Shown: positions 52,171 to 59,965 of the stretch, one piece after another
Numbering within the stretch: the stretch's first letter is position 1
Layout of the letters: each line of letters starts with the position of its first letter
From: Marinibaculum pumilum
Lineage (GTDB): Bacteria; Pseudomonadota; Alphaproteobacteria; Ferrovibrionales; Ferrovibrionaceae
Length of the DNA stretch: 59,965 bases
Direction: 5' to 3'
Assembly (NCBI RefSeq): GCF_042646425.1
Contig: NZ_JBHRTR010000010.1
Span: 1 to 59,965, forward strand
The notes under the pieces: model-generated
The model's database searches: none
Told to the model about the DNA's origin: nothing
What the model saw: only the letters and a program-made list of their open reading frames with translations
Translations under genes and position numbers: made by a program

Positions 52171-55100
52171 ATGAGCAACGATCCGGCAGCGCGGCCCCCC
52201 TCGGCCGAACCCGATCCCGGTGCCACGCCGGGCCAGGCCGCGACGCAACCCCGCGCTGCCAGGCGCGGGCGCCTGCGGCGCCGCCTGCTCTGGGGCGTCG
52301 GCGGCGTGCTGGCGGTCGTGCTGCTGCTGCCGCTGCTGCTGGTCGCGGGCCTGCTGGCCTGGGTGAATACCGAAGGCGGCCGCGCCTGGATCGTCGGCCA
52401 GGTGGCGGAGGCGACCTCCGGCAGCACGGCGCAGGTGACCATAGGGGGTCTGTCCGCCGGCCTGCCGGGCGCGATCTCGGTACAGGATGTGCGTATCGCC
52501 GATGAAGAGGGCACCTGGCTGACCCTGGCGGAGGCGCAGCTGCGCTGGGACCCCTGGCGCCTGCTGTCCGGCGTGCTGCGGGTCGACAGCCTGACGGCGC
52601 GCCGCATCGACATTGCCCGGCTGCCGGGCGGCGACGAGGCCCCACAGGACTCCGCGCCGTTCGACCCCAACACCCTGCTGCCCGACCTGCCGGTGGCCGT
52701 GTCAATCGGCGAGGTGGACCTGCAGGATGTGGCGATCGCGGAACCCGTCGCCGGCATGGCCGCGCTGCTGGACCTGCAGGCGCAGGCGTCGGTCACGCCG
52801 CAGGCAGGGGCGGAGCTCAGCCTGGACATCCGCCGCAAGGACGGGGTCGGCGGCAGGGTCACCGGCCGCGCCGAGATCACGCCGTCGGCCGGCGCCGACC
52901 GGATCGACCTGGAGCTGGAGGTGAACGAGCCGGCCGGCGGGCTGATCGCGGCGATGGCGGAATGGCCGCCGACGGCGCCGGTGCGCCTGCGCATCACCGG
53001 CAGCGGGACCCTGGCGGAGGTCACTGGCGACATCGCCGCAAGGGTGGGCGAGATCGCGCGGATCGACGGCCGTTTCAGCGCCGCCTATGCCGCTGCGGGA
53101 GAAGCCACCGACCTGCAGATCGACCTGCAGGGCGATGTCGCCGCCCTGCTGCCGGAACCGGCGCGGCCGCTCGCCGGCGGGTCGCAGCAGCTGAAACTGG
53201 AGGCGCGATCGGAAGCCAGCGGCAAGGTGACCATCCGGCAGCTGGCGCTGACCACCCCGGCTTTGTCCCTCAGCGGCGAGGCGGCAATGGACCCCCTGGC
53301 CGGGCCGGTCAGCGCCGCGCTGACTGTCGACCGGCTGGATGCGGCGGCCCTGCAGGCCTTCCTGCCCGGCCTGGAACTGCAGGGGCCGCGGCTGCGCCTC
53401 GACCTGGGGGGCACAATGTCGGAGCCGACCCTGGACCTTGCGGTCGAGGCCCGGCAGGTGGCGCAGGACGGGATGGCGCTGCGCGGCCTCTCCCTGACAG
53501 CCAGCGCCCGCCCGGTCGTGCCGCTGGGCGATGCCGGACTGCCGGAGATCGACATCGCGGTGAAGGGCGGGGCGGATTCCGTCGGCCTGCCCGATCCGTC
53601 GGCACAGGCGCTGCTGGACCGCGGACTGCAACTCGATCTGTCCGGTCGCGCGGATCCCGAGGCGGAGGCCCTCACCTTCGACAATCTGACAGTGACCCTG
53701 CCCGACCTGACCCTGACGGCCAGCGGCAAGGGCGGTGCCACCGGCCCGGCGGCGCTTCGGGCCAGCCTGGACGCGCCGGATCTGGCAGTCCTCGGCAGCG
53801 CCTTCGGGGTGCCGCTGAAAGGCGGCCTGCAGGCCGATATCACCGCCTCCGGCAGCGACCTGGCGGCAGCCGAACCCGGCGCATGGCAGGCCAGCCTGTC
53901 GGCCCGCCTCCGCGACTTCGGCTATGACGACCTGCCGCTGCAGCCGCTGCTGGGCGAGACGGCAATTCTGGAACTCGACGCGCGGGGCGACGGCGCGGCG
54001 CGGGTGGCGGTGTCGAACCTGAGCCTGAAGGGCGCGGCGATCGCCGCCTCCGGCGGTGGGGAGGCGCAGCTGGCGGCCGAGCGGCTGGATGCCGACCTTC
54101 AGGTGACCCTTGCCGACCTGTCCGCCCTGTCGGCGCTGGCCGGCATGGAGATGTCGGGCATGGCGGCCCTGCAGGTGGACCTGGCCGGCAACCTGTCTGC
54201 GCCGGCCCTGGATGCGGAGCTGCAGATGCAGGATGCGGTCCTGGCCGGCACGCCGGCCTCCGGGCGACTGACGGCGAAGGCGCCGTCCCTCGGCCTGCCG
54301 CTCGACATGGACCTGGCCCTGGACGGGCGCGCGATGGACCTGCCCGTGCGGCTGCAGACCGGCCTGGCGATAACCGCCGACGGCGGCACCCTGAAGGTCG
54401 AGAACCTGCGCGGCGCGCTGGCGGAAGCGGCGCTGAGCGGCAATCTGGCGGTCGACCTGGACAGCAGCCTGGCGCAGGGGCGCCTGGATCTCGACATCGC
54501 GGAACTGAAGGGACTGACCGGCCGCTTCGGCGCGCCGCTTTCCGGCGGCCTGAAAGGTGGTGTGACGCTGGCGGCAAAGCCGGCGGGGCAGGGTGTCACC
54601 GCCGACGTGATCGCCAGCGGACTGGCCATGCCGGACGCCGGCCTGGAGGTCCGCAGCGCCCGCCTGCAGGCCGACCTTGTGATGGCGGAGGCCGGGCCGC
54701 GCGGCACGGTCGACCTGGAGCTGACCGAGGTCGAGCAGGCCGAGGCGGTCCTCGACAAGGTGACCCTGCGCGCGGAGGGGGACCTGGCGGCGCAGATGCG
54801 CGCCAGCCTGGAAGGCGCCGGCGACCTGAATGTCGGCGGCCGCAAGAAGCCGCTTTCGTTCGCCGCCCAGGCGGCGCTGAAGGGCCTGCCGCCGGAGCTG
54901 ACCGCCGACCTGTCGGGGATCCGCCTCTCCCTGGGAAAGCAGGCGATCCGCCAGCAGGGCAGCGCCGCGCTGGCCATGAAGGGCGAGGAGATTGCGCTGC
55001 AGGGCCTGCGGCTGGATGTCGATGGCGGCGGCAAGGTGGCCGTCGATGCCACCTCCGCGCCCGCGGCGATCGAGGCGAAGGTCGTGGTGGCGCAGCTGCC

Positions 55101-56706
55101 CCTGGCCCTGGCCGGGCTGGTGGTGGAGGATCTGCCGCTCACCGGCACGGCGGACATGACAGCTGACCTGCAGCTGCGCCCCGGCCGGCCGCAGGGGAAC
55201 GTTGTCCTGGAGGTCACCGACCTGAAGCCGGTGCAGGAGGAATACCAGAGCCTGCCGCCGTCGACGGTGACCGCCCGCGCGCAGCTCGGCGAGCGGCGCC
55301 TGGGCCTGCGCGCGGAATGGCAGGCCCTGGGCGCCGATCCGGGGCGGCTGGACCTTGCCGTGCCGCTGCGCAGCCCGGCAGGTTCGTTGTTCCCGGAACC
55401 CGACGAGGCGGGGGCGCTGGATGGCAGGCTGTCCTGGTCGGGGGACCTGGCGCAGCTCGGCGTGTTCGTGCCGGTGGACAGCGAGATCGGCGGCCGTTTC
55501 GAGGCGGACCTGACCATCGGCGGCACCCTGGGCCAGCCGCGCGTGCCGGGCAGCATCCGGATCCAGGACGGCGTCTACCGCAACTACACCACCGGCACGA
55601 TCGTCACCGACCTTCAGGCCAGGGTCGATGGCGGCGAGGACGGGCGCCTGGAGATCCGGGCCGAGGGCGGCGATTCCGCCGGCGGCCGGATCAACGTCAC
55701 CGGTCATATCGACCTGGAGGGCGACCCGCTGCCGGCCTTCGAGGTCAAGCTCGCCACGCAGCGATTCGTGGCCGCGCGACTGGACCTGGCGACGGCGACG
55801 ATCTCCGCCGACCTGACGGCTTCGGGCACGCCGCTGCGCAACACGGTCGAGGGGCAGGTCACCGTCGCGGCCCTCGACATCCAGATCGGCGGCGGCCTGC
55901 CGCCGTCGGCCACGGTGATCCCGGTGACGGTGGTGCCGCGGCCCGGCGCGCCGCCGCTGAACCCGCAGGAGCCGCGGGAGGCGGCGAAGCCCAGCCGCAC
56001 CCGGCTGGACATCGCGGTGACGATTCCGCCGCGCATGACGGTCGGCGGCCGCGGCCTGGAATCGACCTGGTCGGGGAACCTGCAGGTCGCGGGCACGACG
56101 AACAATCCCCGCATTACCGGCCAGATCACGGCAGTGCGCGGCAATTTCAACCTGGTGGGGCGGCAGTTCAACCTGACCAAGGGCGTGATCGGCTTCAGCG
56201 GCGGCACGCCGCCCAATCCCGACATCGACATCGTGATGAGCTACGAGGGCGAGACGGCGACCGCCAACATCGTCATCAGCGGCACCGCCTCCGATCCGAA
56301 GCTCAACCTCACCTCCAACCCGTCGATGCCGGAAGGCGACATCATCTCCGCGGTGCTGTTCAACCGCCGCACCGCGCAGCTTTCCCCGGCGGAGGCGCTG
56401 GAGGTGGCCACCTCGCTGGCGGCGCTGACCGGGCGTGGGTCGCCGGGGGCGGGGATTACCGGCCAGGTGCGGCAGGCACTGGGCCTGGATGTGCTCAGCG
56501 TCGGCTCCAGCGCCGACGGCAAGCCGGCGCTGAATGCCGGGCGCTACATCACCGACGACGTCTATGTCGGCGTGCGCCAGGGGTTGGAGAGCAATTCCGG
56601 ATCGGTTGCGGTGCAGGTTGATTTGACCGACAACATCCAGGTGGAAACCGATGTCGGCGTGGATTCCAACTCGTCCGTCGGGATCAACTGGAAATACGAT
56701 TACTGA
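52171..56706 (+). CDS. tamB: TamB-like translocation/assembly protein
   Basis: A 1511-residue protein: one N-terminal membrane anchor (about 41-64), a long repetitive beta-rich body of the AsmA/TamB type that bridges the periplasm, and a C-terminal DUF490 domain (about 1180-1511, with ITGQITAVRGNFNLVGRQFNLTKG) that ends in GINWKYDY. Such proteins form a hydrophobic groove for phospholipid transfer to the outer membrane. Size and location directly after tamA make the call firm. Repeated Asp/Ala/Leu-rich blocks indicate repeated beta-taco units. Confidence 0.92.
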   Translation: MSNDPAARPPSAEPDPGATPGQAATQPRAARRGRLRRRLLWGVGGVLAVVLLLPLLLVAGLLAWVNTEGGRAWIVGQVAEATSGSTAQVTIGGLSAGLPGAISVQDVRIADEEGTWLTLAEAQLRWDPWRLLSGVLRVDSLTARRIDIARLPGGDEAPQDSAPFDPNTLLPDLPVAVSIGEVDLQDVAIAEPVAGMAALLDLQAQASVTPQAGAELSLDIRRKDGVGGRVTGRAEITPSAGADRIDLELEVNEPAGGLIAAMAEWPPTAPVRLRITGSGTLAEVTGDIAARVGEIARIDGRFSAAYAAAGEATDLQIDLQGDVAALLPEPARPLAGGSQQLKLEARSEASGKVTIRQLALTTPALSLSGEAAMDPLAGPVSAALTVDRLDAAALQAFLPGLELQGPRLRLDLGGTMSEPTLDLAVEARQVAQDGMALRGLSLTASARPVVPLGDAGLPEIDIAVKGGADSVGLPDPSAQALLDRGLQLDLSGRADPEAEALTFDNLTVTLPDLTLTASGKGGATGPAALRASLDAPDLAVLGSAFGVPLKGGLQADITASGSDLAAAEPGAWQASLSARLRDFGYDDLPLQPLLGETAILELDARGDGAARVAVSNLSLKGAAIAASGGGEAQLAAERLDADLQVTLADLSALSALAGMEMSGMAALQVDLAGNLSAPALDAELQMQDAVLAGTPASGRLTAKAPSLGLPLDMDLALDGRAMDLPVRLQTGLAITADGGTLKVENLRGALAEAALSGNLAVDLDSSLAQGRLDLDIAELKGLTGRFGAPLSGGLKGGVTLAAKPAGQGVTADVIASGLAMPDAGLEVRSARLQADLVMAEAGPRGTVDLELTEVEQAEAVLDKVTLRAEGDLAAQMRASLEGAGDLNVGGRKKPLSFAAQAALKGLPPELTADLSGIRLSLGKQAIRQQGSAALAMKGEEIALQGLRLDVDGGGKVAVDATSAPAAIEAKVVVAQLPLALAGLVVEDLPLTGTADMTADLQLRPGRPQGNVVLEVTDLKPVQEEYQSLPPSTVTARAQLGERRLGLRAEWQALGADPGRLDLAVPLRSPAGSLFPEPDEAGALDGRLSWSGDLAQLGVFVPVDSEIGGRFEADLTIGGTLGQPRVPGSIRIQDGVYRNYTTGTIVTDLQARVDGGEDGRLEIRAEGGDSAGGRINVTGHIDLEGDPLPAFEVKLATQRFVAARLDLATATISADLTASGTPLRNTVEGQVTVAALDIQIGGGLPPSATVIPVTVVPRPGAPPLNPQEPREAAKPSRTRLDIAVTIPPRMTVGGRGLESTWSGNLQVAGTTNNPRITGQITAVRGNFNLVGRQFNLTKGVIGFSGGTPPNPDIDIVMSYEGETATANIVISGTASDPKLNLTSNPSMPEGDIISAVLFNRRTAQLSPAEALEVATSLAALTGRGSPGAGITGQVRQALGLDVLSVGSSADGKPALNAGRYITDDVYVGVRQGLESNSGSVAVQVDLTDNIQVETDVGVDSNSSVGINWKYDY

Positions 56707-56742
56707 CAGCAAGGACGCGCAGTCGATGCGGGAGGATGGGCG

Positions 56743-57162
56743 ATGCCGATGAAGAAGGGCTACAAGGCGCTGGTGGACGAGGCGATGGCCGAGGTGGAGA
56801 CCCTGTCCGTCGACCAGGCGGCGGAGGCGGCCGGCCGCGACGACACCCAGCTGGTCGACATCCGCGACGTCCGGGAGCTGAACCGCGAGGGACGGATTCC
56901 CGGCGCCCTGCATGCGCCGCGCGGCATGCTGGAATTCTGGATCGACCCGGAGAGCCCCTACCACAAGGAAGTCTTTGCCAGCGGCAAGAAGCTGATCTTC
57001 TTCTGCGCCGGGGGCCTGCGTTCGGCGCTGGCCACGAAGACCGCACAGGACATGGGGCTTGAGAATGTCGCCCATATCGAGGGCGGCTTCGGTGCCTGGC
57101 GCAAGGCCGGCAAGCCGGTGCAGGCGCCCGAGACGGCACCGGGCGAGGCCGGAAAGAAGTAA
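56743..57162 (+). CDS. Rhodanese-like domain protein
   Basis: A 139-residue single rhodanese domain with active-site Cys88 in FFCAGGLRSALA. The loop CAGGLRS is six residues long after the Cys, as in sulfurtransferases acting on thiosulfate or carrying sulfur. It has the N-terminal LVDIRDVRELNREGRIPGALHAPR. It lies 36 bases after tamB and 66 bases before the acyl-CoA ligase gene. Substrate unknown. Confidence 0.9.
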   Translation: MPMKKGYKALVDEAMAEVETLSVDQAAEAAGRDDTQLVDIRDVRELNREGRIPGALHAPRGMLEFWIDPESPYHKEVFASGKKLIFFCAGGLRSALATKTAQDMGLENVAHIEGGFGAWRKAGKPVQAPETAPGEAGKK

Positions 57163-57228
57163 GCATCGTATTGCGGCAGGGCCACGCCAGAACGGCCCGC
57201 CGCTGTTTCCAGACAGGGAGGAAAAGGA

Positions 57229-58791
57229 ATGAGCGAGGCGGAAGCCTATCGCACGATGGCCGATATCGTGCGTGTCCAGGCGCGGCAACGCGGCAACAAG
57301 GACGCCATGCGCTTCAACGGCACGGCGATCTCCTACGCGCAGCTGGACGACCGCGCCAGCCAGGTCGCCAACGGGCTGGCCGCCTGGGGCATCGGCAAGG
57401 GCGACCGGGTCGCGGTCCTGGACAAGAACGATCCCGCCTTCTTCGAGCTCTGGTGCGGCGCCATGAAGATCGGCGCGGTGCTGGTGCCGGTGAACTGGCG
57501 CCTGGCGCCGCCGGAGATCGCCTATGTCGTCAACGACGCGAAGGCGAAGGCGCTGTTCGTCGGCGGCCCCTTTGCTGAGACGGTGGCCAAGGTCCGCGAC
57601 CAGGTGGGCACCGTCGGCCATGTGGTGGGCATTCACGATGCCGGCCCGGACGGCTATGCCGCCTGGCGCGACGCGCAGCAGGTGACCGACCCCGACCTGC
57701 CGATCGCCCCCGACGATGTCGCGATCCAGATGTACACCTCCGGCACCACCGGCCATCCGAAGGGCGCGCAGATCATGCACGCCAACCTGGCGGCGGCCTT
57801 CAAGGCGGGCTCCAACCATTACGGCAACTGGTCGGCCGACGACGTGAACCTGGTGGCGATGCCGCTGTTCCACATCGCCGGCAATGGCTGGGGGCTGGTC
57901 GGCCTCTACCATGGCGCCACCAACGTGATGCTGGCGGATGTCGACCCGAAGGAGATCCTGCGTCTGATCCCCGAGCATCGGATCACGAAGATCCTGTTCG
58001 TGCCGGCGGTGATCCTGTTCGTCCTGCAGGTGCCGGGGGTGGAAAAGGTGGATTTCTCCAGCGTCGACACGGTGGTCTACGGCGCCAGCCCGATCCCGGT
58101 GGAGCTTGTGCGCCAGGCGGTGAAGATCTTCGGCTGCGAGTTCGTGCAGGTCTACGGCCTGACGGAGACCTGCGGCTCGATCACCTATCTGGGGCCGGAA
58201 GACCATATCAACCCCACCGGCGACCGCCTGAAGTCCTGCGGCAAGCCCTGGACCGGGGTGGAGGTGCGCATCCTCGACGCGGCCGGCAAGGAACAGCCGG
58301 TCGGCGAGGTGGGCGAGATCGTCTGCCGTACCGGCCAGGTGATGAAGGGCTACTGGAACCTGCCGGAAGAAACGGCGAAGGCGATGCACGGCGAGTGGTT
58401 CCATACCGGCGATGCCGGATATCTGGACGCCGACGGCTATCTCTACATCTACGACCGGGTGAAGGACATGATCGTCTCCGGCGGCGAGAACATCTACCCG
58501 GCGGAGATCGAGAGCGCGCTGTTCGGCCATCCGGCGATCGCCGACATCGCGGTGATCGGCGTGCCCAGCGACCGCTGGGGCGAGGAGGTAAAGGCCTGCA
58601 TCGTCCTGAAGCCGGGTCAGACGCTGACCGAGGCGGAGCTGATCGCCTATGCGCGGGAGCGGATCGCCGGCTACAAGGTGCCGAAGTCCGTCGACGTGCT
58701 GGAGTCGCTGCCGCGCAACCCCTCCGGCAAGCTGCTGAAGCGCGAGCTGCGCGCGCCCTACTGGGAAGGCCAGAGCCGCCAGGTGCACTGA
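57229..58791 (+). CDS. Acyl-CoA ligase (AMP-binding, long-chain type)
   Basis: A 520-residue ANL superfamily enzyme. The P-loop MYTSGTTGHPKG (about 168-179), YGLTETCGSITYL, the hinge GDAGYLDADGYLYIYDRVKDMI and the C-terminal catalytic Lys in PSGKLLKREL are all present. It activates a carboxylic acid to its CoA thioester. The chain length or aromatic nature of the substrate cannot be decided by eye. The ATG follows AGGGAGGAAA, a strong ribosome site. Confidence 0.92.
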   Translation: MSEAEAYRTMADIVRVQARQRGNKDAMRFNGTAISYAQLDDRASQVANGLAAWGIGKGDRVAVLDKNDPAFFELWCGAMKIGAVLVPVNWRLAPPEIAYVVNDAKAKALFVGGPFAETVAKVRDQVGTVGHVVGIHDAGPDGYAAWRDAQQVTDPDLPIAPDDVAIQMYTSGTTGHPKGAQIMHANLAAAFKAGSNHYGNWSADDVNLVAMPLFHIAGNGWGLVGLYHGATNVMLADVDPKEILRLIPEHRITKILFVPAVILFVLQVPGVEKVDFSSVDTVVYGASPIPVELVRQAVKIFGCEFVQVYGLTETCGSITYLGPEDHINPTGDRLKSCGKPWTGVEVRILDAAGKEQPVGEVGEIVCRTGQVMKGYWNLPEETAKAMHGEWFHTGDAGYLDADGYLYIYDRVKDMIVSGGENIYPAEIESALFGHPAIADIAVIGVPSDRWGEEVKACIVLKPGQTLTEAELIAYARERIAGYKVPKSVDVLESLPRNPSGKLLKRELRAPYWEGQSRQVH

Positions 58792-58797
58792 GCGCCC

Positions 58798-58822
58798 GGC
58801 GGCCGGCGCCGTGCCGGCCGCC
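58798..58822 (+). terminator. GC-rich hairpin after the acyl-CoA ligase
   Basis: GGCGGCCGGC and GCCGGCCGCC form a perfect 10-base-pair stem with a 5-base loop, 7 bases after the ligase stop. There is no T run, so Rho-independent termination is not certain. It separates the ligase from the dioxygenase gene. Confidence 0.55.
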
Positions 58823-58921
58823 CCTGGCCTGGGGAAAGTCCGTTTCCGCGGCGGGAACTTGTGCCGCACCGCGCGGCACGCCATCTGCTGATCCGGTGAC
58901 AGTCGAGCAGGAGTGGTGCCG

Positions 58922-59749
58922 GTGAGTGGACGGACGAATGGCGGCGTGCGCCAGCCCACATTCTATATCCCGCATGGCGGCGGCCCCTGCTTCTTCATGG
59001 CCGATCCGCCGGGGCGGGAAGGCATGTGGGACGCGATGGCGGCCTTCCTGCGCGGCCTGCCGGACCTGCTGCCGGAACGGCCGCGGGCCCTGCTGGTGAT
59101 CTCCGCCCATTGGGAATGCCCGGTGCCGACAGTCATGGACGCGGCGGCGCCGCCATTGCTGTTCGACTATTACGGCTTTCCCGACCATACCTACCGGCTG
59201 ACCTGGCCGGCGCCGGGCGACCCGGCGCTGGCGGCACGGGTGCGCGGGCTGCTGGCGGCGGCGGGCATGGCGAGCGGTTCCGACCCGGACCGCGGCTACG
59301 ACCACGGCGTCTTCGTGCCCTTCCTGCTGATCGAGCCGGAGGCCGCGCTGCCGACCGTGCAGCTGTCGCTGCAGGACGGCCTGGACCCGGCGACCCACAT
59401 CGCGATCGGCCGGGCGCTCGTCCCGCTGCGCGACGAAGGTGTGCTGATCGTCGGCTCCGGCCTCAGCTACCACAACCTGCAAGGCCTGTTCGCGCCCGAC
59501 CCGCGGGCAGCGGCCGCGGCGGAAGCCTTCGACACCTGGCTGACCGGCACGGCGGAGGCGGACCCGGAGCGCCGCGCCGCGCTGCTGACTGACTGGGCGC
59601 GCGCGCCGGGCGCCCGCGCCAGCCACCCGCGGGAGGAACATCTGCTGCCGCTGATGGTGGCGGCCGGCGCCGCCGGCACTGATCCCGGCCGCCGGGTCTA
59701 TGCCGACCGGATCGCCGGCAAGCCGGTTTCCGCCTTCGCCTTCGGGTAG
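58922..59749 (+). CDS. LigB-type (DODA) ring-cleavage dioxygenase
   Basis: A 275-residue class III extradiol dioxygenase of the DODA branch. The metal and catalytic His residues lie in FYIPHGGGPCFF, LVISAHWECP, YDHGVFVPF and GSGLSYHNLQG. The family opens catecholic rings or acts as a 4,5-DOPA dioxygenase. The GTG at 58922 is placed 8 bases after GCAGGAG; a GTG at 58913 is 9 bases earlier. Its link to the pca genes at 6.9-10.8 kb is unproven because intradiol cleavage is already complete there. Confidence 0.87.
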   Translation: MSGRTNGGVRQPTFYIPHGGGPCFFMADPPGREGMWDAMAAFLRGLPDLLPERPRALLVISAHWECPVPTVMDAAAPPLLFDYYGFPDHTYRLTWPAPGDPALAARVRGLLAAAGMASGSDPDRGYDHGVFVPFLLIEPEAALPTVQLSLQDGLDPATHIAIGRALVPLRDEGVLIVGSGLSYHNLQGLFAPDPRAAAAAEAFDTWLTGTAEADPERRAALLTDWARAPGARASHPREEHLLPLMVAAGAAGTDPGRRVYADRIAGKPVSAFAFG

Positions 59750-59965
59750 GTGGCGGCGGGCAGCGTTTGGCCGTCCCGTCCTCCGGGCGCAGCTCTGCCG
59801 TCCCGTCGCGGTCCTCGGCTCAAGGCCCTACGGCATTCACACATCGTCTCGACGCGGTTTCCCTGCCGCCGTCGTCCTCGGGTTTATATGAGGCGGCTTG
59901 TGTCAAGGCGTTGCCGGTAGATTTGCAGCAGCTTTTTCTGTCGGGCGGGACGCAGGTCGCGCAGG
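59750..59965. repeat. Non-coding end with a diverged repeat copy
   Basis: No gene is visible. About 59817-59890 resembles 81-150 at the start of the window: both contain an ATTCACA-ATCG block, TCGACGCG, and TCCCTGC-GCCGTCG followed by CCTCGGG. The end of this copy is broken after CCTCGGG, unlike the start copy. Confidence 0.55.

Noticed and set aside
52702..58959. A very long minus-strand open frame opposite tamB and the ligase
   Set aside because: It is Gln/Arg/His-rich, has no recognisable domain and lies fully antisense to well-supported genes. Such shadows are normal in very GC-rich DNA.
81..59890. The whole window as a transposon or island bounded by terminal repeats
   Set aside because: The end sequences are in the same orientation, diverged and part of a dispersed repeat family. 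There is no integrase, transposase or tRNA target.

Overview
The window is very GC-rich, gene-dense chromosomal DNA with long antisense shadow frames. The gene content points to an alphaproteobacterium: a five-gene pca operon, a TamA/TamB pair, a MarR-type regulator of the kind seen in alphaproteobacteria, a twin-arginine DUF1513 protein, and dispersed palindromes of the TCATCCTCGGGCTTGACCCGAGGA type. A Rhodospirillales-like origin is my inference; there is no rRNA or tRNA marker. I see no phage, insertion sequence, CRISPR array, tRNA or rRNA. The window reads as a metabolic and cell-envelope region, not a genomic island.

Layout. (1) 0.27-5.5 kb, minus strand: a Fur-box-preceded iron operon (imelysin, di-heme c-type oxidoreductase, second imelysin-like protein, DUF1513 protein). 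(2) 5.6-10.8 kb, minus: protocatechuate catabolism pcaD-pcaC-pcaH-pcaG-pcaB followed by an MFS transporter. (3) 11.0-19.1 kb, mostly plus: MscS channel, MetX-like hydrolase, dodecin, CHAD protein, a flavodoxin-fold/UbiA prenyltransferase fusion, cupin, GST, LysE exporter, YCII protein. (4) 19.2-35.1 kb: a large plus-strand cluster with a divergent GntR/FCD regulator in front. It encodes an FAH-family hydrolase, an alpha/beta hydrolase, an amidohydrolase, a complete branched-chain-type ABC importer (LivH, LivM, LivK, LivG, LivF), a LivF protein fused to a Tm-1-like/UPF0261 domain, a PEP-hydrolase-like TIM barrel, an SPFH/flotillin protein, an SRPBCC protein, and an SRPBCC-quinone oxidoreductase fusion. 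(5) 35.3-39.0 kb, minus: a small secreted protein, a two-gene split AtuA, and a nitronate monooxygenase with its own GntR-like operator. (6) 39.1-43.4 kb: M15-like lipoprotein and L,D-transpeptidase (minus), then a DedA/YqaA-type membrane protein (plus). (7) 43.4-48.8 kb: a heme-oxygenase-like protein, YtcJ-like amidohydrolase, secreted hydrolase, enoyl-CoA hydratase and two paralogous small membrane proteins. (8) 48.8-49.6 kb: an AT-rich island and a candidate small RNA ending in a strong terminator. (9) 49.6-59.7 kb, plus: MarR regulator, TamA, TamB, rhodanese, acyl-CoA ligase, LigB-type dioxygenase.

How it works together. Regions 1 and 2 are recognisable textbook modules. Region 4 is the least explained and most interesting. 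A palindromic operator (19927-19945) overlaps the regulator start, and a second split copy (20048-20075) precedes the first enzyme gene. The cluster probably imports a small carboxylated or cyclic compound and hydrolyses it. The Tm-1 and TIM-barrel proteins are the bacterial counterparts of the two halves of tomato Tm-1; here one is fused to the ABC ATPase. Dispersed inverted repeats lie within this cluster and at both ends of the window.
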